From NCBI GenBank assembly GCA_029959085.1, contig JARWIR010000005.1, forward strand, positions 436,501 through 500,500: 64,000 bases of DNA, written 5' to 3'. Source of the DNA: Nemophila menziesii. Its lineage: Eukaryota > Streptophyta > Magnoliopsida > Boraginales > Hydrophyllaceae. The notes beneath the pieces are model-generated. The model was not told where the DNA came from. It saw only the letters and a list, made by a program, of their open reading frames with translations, and ran no database searches. Both the position numbers and the translations under genes were made by a program. Below are positions 55,659-64,000 of this stretch, piece by piece (position 1 is the first letter of the stretch; each line of letters opens with the position of its first letter).

Positions 55659-58600
55659 TTAGAGAATGTTCAGCAGATTCAAGCAATGCTTAAATTTGCT
55701 AACTGTAACAATTTTAGTTCCCATATCTGCTGGATTATCCTCTGTTTTTATTTTCAACAATTTAATTCCTTCAGTTACAAGCCAAGTTCTGATAAAATGG
55801 AACTTCACATCCACATGCTTAGTTCTCTCATGGTACACAGGGTTCTTGCTTAATTGTATAGCACTTTGACTATCACTAAATATAGTAGCAGTTGACTTAG
55901 TCAACTGTAATTCCTTAGTCAAACCTTGTAACCAAATAGTTTCTTTGAAACAATCACAAATAGCAACATATTCAGATTCAGTGGTTGATAAAGCCACTAA
56001 GGGCTGTAACTGAGATTTCCATGTAACACAATTATTCCCAAGTACAAAACAATATGCAGTAGTAGATTTTCTACTATCTCTATCACCAGCATAATCACCA
56101 TCAACAAAACCATGTAATTCAAAAGGTACCTCATACTTACCATACTGTAATCCAACATTTAAAGTACTGCTAATGTAAGAAACTACCCATTTTAAAGCTG
56201 TCCAATGTTCAGGACCTGGATTGGACATAAATTTGCTGAGTAAAGATATTGAATATGATAGATCAGGCCTTGTACTTATCATTGCATACATGATAGAACC
56301 AATAACATTTGAGTAAGGTATATAACTCATTTTTACTTTCTCAGTAGCATTTTGAGGACATTGATTCTTACTTAATATGAAATGCCCAGCTAAAGGCATT
56401 TCTACTTTCTTACAGTTCAGATTTCCAAACTTCTCAACTAGCTTGATCAGATAAGGTTTTTGATGTAACTTAAGACTGCTTTTATTTCTATCTCTTTCTA
56501 TGATCATACCCAAAATTTTCTTGGCCTTACCTAAATCCTTCATTTCAAATTCAGAATTTAGATTTGCTTTTAAATCATTTATACTCTGCAAAGAATTGCT
56601 AATTAGTAACATGTCATCAACATATAATAGCAAGAATATCATATTCTTTGGATCAGTGTTAAAGTACAAACAATTGTCATAAGCACTTCTTTTAAATCCA
56701 AGGCTCAAAACAAAATTATCAAACTTTTTATACCATTGCCGAGGGGATTGTTTAAGACCATATAAAATTTTTTGAAGCAAACATACATAATCAGGATGTT
56801 TTATATCAAGAAAACCCTCAGGTTGTTTCATATAGATTTTCTCCTCAAGTTCACCATGTAAAAAAGCAGTTTTAACATCAAGTTGTTCTAATTCCAAATT
56901 ATAACAAGCTACATATGAAAGCATGATTCTTATAGTTTTAAATTTCACAACAGGAGCAAATATTTCATGAAAGTCAACACCTTCCCTTTGTGTATAACCT
57001 TTTGCTACAAGTCTAGCCTTAAACCTAGGGGGATCAGATTCATTAACACCCTCTTTTAGTTTAAACAACCATCTACAATCAACAAGTTTTTGTCCAGGTG
57101 GGTTTTTAACAAGAATCCAAGTTTTGTTAACATGTAAAGATTGCATCTCTTCTTTCATAGCATTTAACCATTCATGTTTATCACTAGACTTAAGCACCTC
57201 ACTATAAGTTTCAGGTTCAGAATGTATTACCTCAGAAGCTGCAATTAAGGCAGTATAGACTAACTCAGCATAAGAATACCTTGTAGAGGGCTTAGGATCC
57301 CTCTTTTCTCTATCTCTAGTTAGCTGATAGTTTGAGAGACTTTGTTGAAGTGATTCTTGAAGATCCTCAGTTTCTGAGTGTGGCTCAGTGTTACCTGGCT
57401 GCTCAGATGGCTGAGGTTCTGAATCTTCTTCTTCTGTAGCTGGACCAGGATTGCTCTCATCATTTCCAGACTGTAAAGGCTCCACCTCAAACTCTGTTCT
57501 ATCAGTAGTGACCTTTTCAGGTGTAGTATCTGCCTTATTTGAGTCAATACCTGAAATCACAAAATCATTCTTGCAAGGAAAGTTAGATTCATCAAATATT
57601 ACATCCCTACTAATAATGACTTTAATGCCCTTAGCACTTTTATCCCACAATCTATAACCTTTAGTACCATGCATAGTTTGATAACCCAAGAAAACACATT
57701 TAAGAGATCTAGGATCTAATTTTCCTTCCCTATTATGAGCATATGCAGCACAACCAAATATGCGCAAATTAGACAAATCAGGTTTTTTATTGTTCCACAA
57801 TTCCATGGGGCATTTCATACTAAGAGATCTATTGGGACTTCTATTTATCAAATAGGTAGCAGTATATAACGCTTCACCCCAAAAAAATTTAGGCATACCA
57901 GATGTGAATAAGAGGCATCTAACTTTTTCTAATAAAGTTCTATTCATTCTTTCAGCTACACCATTTTGTTGTGGTGTTTTTCTAACAGTTCTATGTCTTA
58001 ATATGCCTCGCAATTCACAAAAATTATCAAATTCTTCATTGCAAAATTCAAGTCCATTATCAGTTCTAAGTGCTTTAACATGCTTTCCAGTTTGGTTTTC
58101 ATACAAGATAAGCCAATCTTTTATTGTTTCAAAAGTATCACTTTTATTTTTCAACAAAAAAGTCCAAACACGCCTAGAATAATCATCTACAAGGGACAAG
58201 AAATATTTTCTACCCCCATGTGTTTCATACTTATCAGGACCCCACAAATCAGCATGTATATATTCAAGTATTGATTTAGACATATGAACACCCACATTAA
58301 ATTTCATTCTGTGTTGCTTAGCTAACACACAAGGCTCGCAAAAAGAAAGATTAGAGATAGTATCCTTACCAAACATTCCATCCTTACTTAGCACATTCAA
58401 GCCTAATTGGCTCATATGGCCAAGTCTTAAGTGCCACTTTATAGTAGCTGCATTCTCAAGGTTAGTACTAACAGAATTCATATCATTTTTGATACAAGTA
58501 CCATCAAGAATATATAAACCAGATATTTTCTTTCCACATAAAACAAGTTTATCATGTTTAAACACATTAATCACACCATTTGAGACTTTATATACACAGC

Positions 58601-58963
58601 CCAAATCATCTAAAACACCTAATGAAATAAGGTTTCTTTTTAGGTCAGGAATCCATCTAACATCAGTAAGGGTCACATTTTTACCATTATTAAGTCTCAA
58701 ATTTATTTTACCAATACCAGCTACCTGACATGTATTATTATTACCCATATACACAGTTTCAACATTAGTTTCAATCAAATCCACAAACCAATCTTTATTA
58801 GGGCTCATGTGAAATGTACAACCAGAATCTAAAATCCAATTAGACTTACAAGCAATGTCTGAAACATTAAGGACCTCACAAGTATCATCAATCTTATGGG
58901 GCATACATGCAATATTGGTTTCAATATTATTATTGTTATTTTTGTTCTTAAGCGCATAACAAT
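55659..58963 (-). CDS. pol: Copia pol: protease, integrase, reverse transcriptase, RNase H
   Basis: Open to the stop at 55659 with no internal stop (over 1080 codons; no genuine start, as it should continue from gag). Protease: NWILDSGCTFHMSPN. GAG-pre-integrase: WHLRLGHMSQLGL. Integrase core: HADLWGPDKYE, LRTDNGLEFCN and ERMNRTLLEKVR supply the D, D and E residues, and PCVLAKQH ends the zinc-binding part. Reverse transcriptase: LDVKTAFLHGELEEKIYMKQ and catalytic LLYVDDMLLIS. RNase H: HGFVDGDYAGDRDSRKST, then SDSQSAIQLSKNPVYHERTK. All catalytic motifs are in place, so only the gag-pol junction appears damaged. The coding order (integrase before RT) marks it as copia. Confidence 0.92.
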
Positions 58964-59671
58964 ATGGCCTGGTTTACCACAATGATAACATTTACGAGTT
59001 TCCTTATTCTTATTTCCCTTATACTTTTTCTTATTCTTATTGTTCTTAACATGCTCATGATTATAAGTTTTATGATTCACAAACAAATTATTTCCAACAC
59101 GTTTAATATTCTTTAATTCAAGTTCCCTAGTTTTCAGAGAGGCAACAATTTGATCAAATGTAGGAATAACAGTAGAATATTGAAACGCATCTTTAACAAC
59201 TTGATAAGAGTCAGGAATAACATTCAAAAGGATCATGCATTTAGAGGTCTCATCTAAAGCCATATCAGAGCCTTTAAGGACAAGATTAAGTTTTAAAAAC
59301 TCATCAACATTTTCATCAATTGTTTTAGAAGAATCCATTTTATACGAAAACAAATTTCCTTTCAAGAAAGCAAGATTAGGAGCAGATTGTGAAGAGTAAA
59401 GAGATTCAAGCTTACCCCATAAGTCAAGTACAGTATCTGCTCCATCTAGTTTTCGTATAACATTATCTGATAGGTTTAAGAACAGAAGATTATAAGCTTC
59501 TTCTCTTATTTCGTTTGTTCTTTTCAAAGATTCTTCGGACCATTTTTCAAGATCAGGCTCGAGAGCATTTATGACCTTGTTATGTGAAAGTAATACTCGC
59601 ATTTTCTTCTTCCATACACTGAAATCACCTTTTCCATCAAATACAGATATTTCAAGCCGTGTTGTTGCCAT
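58960..59671 (-). CDS. gag: Copia gag (UBN2 domain), broken in its zinc knuckle
   Basis: ATG at 59671 gives MATTRLEISVFDGKGDFSVW. The capsid-like domain runs about 200 residues (LWGKLESLYSSQSAPNLAFL; VDEFLKLNLVLKGSDM; DSYQVVKDAFQYSTVIPTFD), then a basic Asn/Lys-rich spacer and a knuckle CYHCGKPGHI. At that point (about 58960-58970) the frame departs from the pol frame and the last Cys of the CCHC is in the other frame, consistent with a small deletion of a length not divisible by three. In this element class gag and pol are normally one frame, so the break probably disables this copy; a programmed shift is less likely because the knuckle itself is cut. Confidence 0.85.
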
Positions 59672-59946
59672 TCCTTAAATTCTGTATATAAGAAACAAAG
59701 AGAAACAACACATGCAACACACTATTAGGGTTAATTAAATCGAAAAACCCAAGAAAAATTTATTCAAGGATTTTAAGTTTTCGGAAAAGACCCTAAAGAT
59801 TTTAGATCTGTGAGTTACAATACAAGATTAAGAAATTGTATTGTTGAGAAAAGATTTTCAGAAAGTTTTAACACGCCAAAACACAGATCTGTAAAGATTA
59901 GAAACAAATCTTTTCTTAAAACGTTTTTAAAGATCAACCGAACAAA

Positions 59947-59958
59947 GCTCTGATACCA
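59947..59958 (-). other. Primer-binding site, initiator tRNA-Met type
   Basis: Minus strand TGGTATCAGAGC, one base from the 5' LTR, perfect for the usual copia primer. Confidence 0.92.
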
Positions 59959-59959
59959 C

Positions 59960-60613
59960 TGTTGTAAATACTCTTAGCAAAACGTAATAAATCTTTGGCG
60001 AAAATAGATCAAATAGATCTATGGTTGAAAAACAAATCAAACCCAGAAAAAGATAAATGCAGAAATTAAAGAACACAAGGATATATCGTGGTTCAGCAAT
60101 ATGCCTACATCCACGTTAAAGCCACCCTCAGATGATGCTTCGCTTACTATAAGAACACGGTTACAACTTCAGATTACAGGATTCACAAGAATAGAACACC
60201 ACAAGAGTTTCAGCGTGAAACCCTAAGATCAATCGAGAACAGCTACTCAATCTACAAGTATTACACTTGATTACAACTATTCTAATTATCAATCTTATAA
60301 GATAGATTGATAATGTTTACAAAACCCTAACGAGATATCTTAAGAACAAGAGAGAGAAGAGAGCGAAGAGTCAAAGACGAGAGAGTGTATTATGACCAAG
60401 TCTGAAGACTTGAGTCTTTTATATGGCCCTCAAAGGGTTTTAATCTGAGCCGTCCAAAGTGGTACTTGATCAACGCGTGAGATTAAGTCTCATAAGTAAG
60501 GCGGTGCAAGTTATAACCCGAGAACTAGCCCATATCACTTGCTGAAGTGTATAGCCACATAAGATGCCAACTGGACCATTTGACCAACCTTTTGACTTTA
60601 CCAAATATCAACA
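59960..60613 (-). repeat. 5' LTR of the young copia element
   Basis: Minus strand starts TGTTGATATTTGG and ends TTTACAACA; one base then separates it from the primer site. Confidence 0.92.
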
Positions 60614-60689
60614 TGTTTTCTTGTAAATTGAAAATTAAACATCATTATGCTGCCTAGTCCTAGTATGAAACACATGATTTGTAATAGAT

Positions 60690-63220
60690 CAATGTTAGTC
60701 ACACTATTACAAGAGAGTGCATGAGTAGCATTACAAATGTGCAAACTAGTCAAAAGATAAGTAAACCACTTTATTTCATCATATACATGTGCCATAGCCT
60801 ATACTCATCCTCACTAGAAGGTTTAGAACTATAACTTGTACATCTAGAACTATAGCTTGTTTCTTTGAACCCCAAGAAACAATGTTAGAGCCAATAACGG
60901 TGCAATAGCCTATAGTTGACCTCTTATCAATGATGCGATTTGAGTCTTTATTTGTTCGCTTATACATAGATTGACATATTTGATTGACAAAAAGAGCAAT
61001 ATCGCACGGCCTAGTAATTGTCAAATATTGCAAGTTACCAGTAAGACTTCTAAAGTGAGAAGGATCGTCATAAAGAAGAAGACCATGAGCAGTTGCAACA
61101 TCATATTTACTTAATGAAGGGGATGAACTAGAGTTGCAATCAACTAAGCCAACCTTTTAAAGAATAGATAATGCATAATTAGACTGAGTAAGAAAAACAA
61201 GTCACCAAACTAGAGCACCTCTAAACCAAGAAAACAAGAGAGATTGCCTAAATTTCTTCTAACAAATTTAGACTTCAAGGCTAAAATTGTGGATGTAATA
61301 TCCTCTTCATCATCCCATATTATAAAAATATCATCAACATAAACCAAAATGAGAGTAAAAGTTCCCGAACAACCTTTAATAAACAAAAAGGAAGTTGAGG
61401 AATAGCCTTAACTGAGAACAAATGATGCCAACAATTGATCCTAAGCTCTAGGGGCATGGTTAAGACCATACAAATATCTTTGCAACTTACAGGCATGAAG
61501 AGGATAAGTTGGATCAGCGAAACCCGCAGGTTATGACATATACATTTCTTCTAATACACCATTAAAAAGCATTTAATACATTATTTATACATTTTAAGAA
61601 ACTTCAAGTGACAATATAAATATAATTTTCTGATGCTTAACCACTTGACTAAAAGTCGCAGTATAATCAAGACCATACTCTTGAAGAAAACCTCTAGCAA
61701 CCAACCTAGCCTTGTACCTAAAACTACTCCCATAATCATGCTTCTTGATCTTATAAATCAATTTGCATGTAATAAGGGTCCTTATATAAGGATGAGGCAT
61801 GATCACCTATGTATTTTGGCCCACAAGAGCATCAAACTTATCTTGCATAGAAGATTGCCAATATTAATACTTGAAAATTTCTTGCTCAGAAATAGAAGGT
61901 CTAAAAATAAGAGACTAGACTTTGTAAAAAGTATTAAGAGATCCAGTTCTAGACCTTATAGCCATATAATGCTTGGGAGGAGAAGAATAAATAGAAGAAT
62001 GTAGATAAGAAGAAGTGCTAATAGACCTAGAGGCTGAAGGAGGAGATAGAGTAGAGAGGAAGATGAAGTTGAAGAAGACTTAAATTAAAGTATTAGAGTA
62101 AAGAGAAAAGGGATTTGCACTAAGTGAGTCAAAAATATTAGTCCAATTTGAAGAAGAGTCATCATTAGGGGATGCTATAGATGCAGAAGAAGAATCAAAG
62201 GGAAAATTGACTCATTAAACAAGACATGCCTGGAAATGGAGATTTCATGAGAATTTAAATAGAAACAATTATAGTCTTTAGATGACTTGCAATAACCAAG
62301 TAACACATAAGTTTGAGATATATTCAATAACTTGTGAGGTGCATAAGGCTTTAACTAATGATAACATAAGCAACCAAAAACTCTCAGATGCTCATAAGAG
62401 GGTTGTGACTTGTATAAAACGTCATAAGGAATAATATTAGATAAAATTGGTGTAGGACGAATATCAATGAGGTATTGAGTTGTAGCAAGTGCTTCTAGCC
62501 AATATTCAGTAGGTAAATTACCGTGATTTAGCAAAGAAAAAGTTGTCTCAATAAGATACCTATGTTTTCTTTTTGCTTGACCATTTTGTTCAGGGGTGTA
62601 ACGACATGAGGTTTTTTGTTATACGCCATGAAGTTGAAGAAACGTCATTTGTTGTTGTAAAATTATTGAAGTCATTTGTAGACCAACAATCCAAAGCTAG
62701 AAGAAGGTAGATGTGTAAAAATTCCTTTATATCTTTCCCTTCCTCTTGATCTGTTGTTGTAACCTCTCCCCCCTAGGCAAATACTAAGTGGGTACACCTC
62801 CATAATTCGAATAAAGAGAAGTATGTGAAGGAGACGGGGAAAATTTACACTAATCAAGCATTTCATGTGCAATTCTTCAGAAACAAGTAAAATTCCAAGA
62901 GTATGAAATCTTAGTGTTGATGTTTGTGAACTTGTGATCCTAATACTCGACATGAATTGTTTATATTCTCTATGAAAGCCTTTGAGAGTATACATAATCA
63001 CATCTTCAAGAGGCAAAGATGCAACAGGTGTATCAAGACTGTCACAAATTTCCTAAACTTTAGCTAAATATGTTTGCATCGACCACCCTTTTTAATGTTA
63101 CACAAATGCATTCTAATATGATGAACACGAGTTCGACATTGAAAACCAAATATCTTTTCAATCTTAGTCCAGACATCCAATGAATGTTGAAGTTTAATGA
63201 CTTCAATAATGGACGGTCAT
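60690..63220 (-). mobile_element. Old copia relic (Ale/Retrofit-like), heavily decayed
   Basis: Minus-strand pieces in several frames: gag-like (LEDVIMYTLKGFHREYKQF, 63016-62850), an integrase end (minus strand near 62610-62350, with frames resembling RYLIETTFSLLNHGNLPTEY and SYEHLRVFGCLCYH), RT (YKARLVARGFLQEYGLDYTA, near 61720) and RNase H (TNKDSNRIIDKRSTIGYCTV, near 60950). Many stops, no LTRs recognised. It belongs to a different, older lineage than the young copia element next to it. Confidence 0.7.
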
Positions 63221-64000
63221 CGTGATTAAGTATTAGTGGAACTAGTACTTAACGTTGTGACCCTTATTACTAAAAATAAGGAGGTGGAAGAGACTAACAC
63301 AAGAGCAGAATGGTGAGAATGTGATTACTCCTAATAAATTAAAACCTTAAAATGATGAAGGACCATCGTATTCAGAATTTGTTTTATAATGACGTTCAAA
63401 GCTAATTAACATATGATCATGTGATGATAAACGTTTTACACATGCAATAATTCGATATTTACTCAGATAATTATAAAATGACAACCTTTTAACACATCAT
63501 AACAATGATCTTTACATATATAACATTTACCACTGTTAAGAAGGATCTATATACTGTTTACTTTTGTTAAATAAGAAATATTTATAGAAAACGAAGATCA
63601 AAATACCTATTATTCAGAGAGATAATAAACCTTGATAGGTTCAAATTTGAAATCAATAATATCCCCAATAACTTAAGGATTTTGAAGTTTAAGGAGGGGG
63701 AAGAGGAATTGAATAAATGATAGCTCCGTATGTTTGTATTTAATGTCTCTAATCATAGCTATTAAACACTTATTTAATTAATCATTACTAATTAGATGTG
63801 TCAAACTAGAAAAAAAACGATAATAGTGAAGGTATTTTAGTAAATCCAAGCCTTTTTTTTCAAATTAACAAATTAAATATTATGATTTTTTCAATTAAAC
63901 CTTTAAACAATTTAGTTTGTGAAATTAGATATCTATTACTATATTCTTCTATAATAAAAATAGTACCAAATAGAAATAGAGTATTTGTTAATTTTTTTTT
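63221..64000. other. AT-rich non-coding end of window
   Basis: No gene or bounded element recognised; may include the remaining 5' end of the old copia relic. Confidence 0.35.

Larger units (their letters stand above)
54841..60613 (-). mobile_element. Near-complete young Ty1/copia element (Tork/Tnt1-like)
   Basis: 5773 bp with two 654-bp LTRs (60613-59960 and 55494-54841, minus-strand order) and exact TGTTT duplications at 54836-54840 and 60614-60618. By eye the LTRs differ at 8 positions with no indels. Order on the minus strand: 5' LTR, primer site, gag (from 59671), pol (to 55659), polypurine tract, 3' LTR. Gag and pol are out of frame at the zinc knuckle, so this copy is probably not autonomous. 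The family also produced the decayed copy at 22.6-27.4 kb. Confidence 0.95.

Noticed and set aside
1..64000. CRISPR arrays, riboswitches, bacterial operons
   Set aside because: None seen; the window is plant nuclear DNA with spliced genes.

Overview
This window is nuclear DNA from a flowering plant, almost certainly a eudicot and possibly an asterid (the clade is not settled by the sequence). The evidence is AT-rich intergenic DNA, GT-AG introns of plant type, plant-specific gene families (POT1 with two OB folds, NUP58 with a Gln-rich N terminus, GDSL lipase, REM-type B3 factor, a plant CDCA7-like zinc-finger protein), and a dense set of plant transposable elements. All exon coordinates were worked out by hand from reading frame, splice signals and family resemblance.

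Layout of cellular genes: POT1 (minus, 1-1694, cut by the window edge); a broken HMG-box/Ulp1-protease fusion gene (plus, 2684-6375); NUP58 (minus, 15811-17449); a GDSL esterase/lipase (minus, 20216-22349); a CDCA7-like 4CXXC_R1 zinc-finger gene (plus, 27839-29426); a MOCOS-like PLP-fold gene without introns (plus, 46982-49429); an S9A prolyl-oligopeptidase-like gene that seems to lack its catalytic Asp and His (minus, 50274-53228); and a REM/B3 transcription factor (plus, 53489-54638), divergent from the peptidase gene across 260 bp. They show no operon-like or pathway relationship; this is an ordinary plant gene neighbourhood diluted by mobile DNA.

Layout of mobile DNA: a truncated SIRE-like copia element (10.3-13.6 kb) that stops abruptly at a GGTTA-rich degenerate satellite; a Stowaway MITE and another MITE (14.3-15.5 kb); a decayed copia element (22.6-27.4 kb) split by a 1.5 kb solo LTR; a hAT MITE with an exact 8-bp target duplication (30.6 kb); a MULE-like MITE with a second hAT MITE nested inside it (33.2-34.2 kb); a bare poly-A insertion with 18-bp duplications (34.27 kb); a RNase H relic, a 5'-truncated LINE with 13-bp duplications, and an apparently full-length LINE-1 with both ORFs open (34.7-42.8 kb); a SINE with 15-bp duplications (43.6 kb); a 191-bp TRIM-like element (45.5 kb); a near-complete young copia element with 654-bp LTRs differing at about 8 sites (54.8-60.6 kb); and an older copia relic (60.7-63.2 kb).

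The most notable points are the HMG-box + Ulp1 fusion and its decay, the intact L1 with an ATGA stop/start overlap, the two enzyme-fold genes with missing catalytic residues, a U6/U3-type (USE + TATA) promoter-like block followed by a 15-bp inverted repeat and a T-run, and several insertions whose exact target-site duplications give the order of events. I did not see a clearly new multi-gene system.
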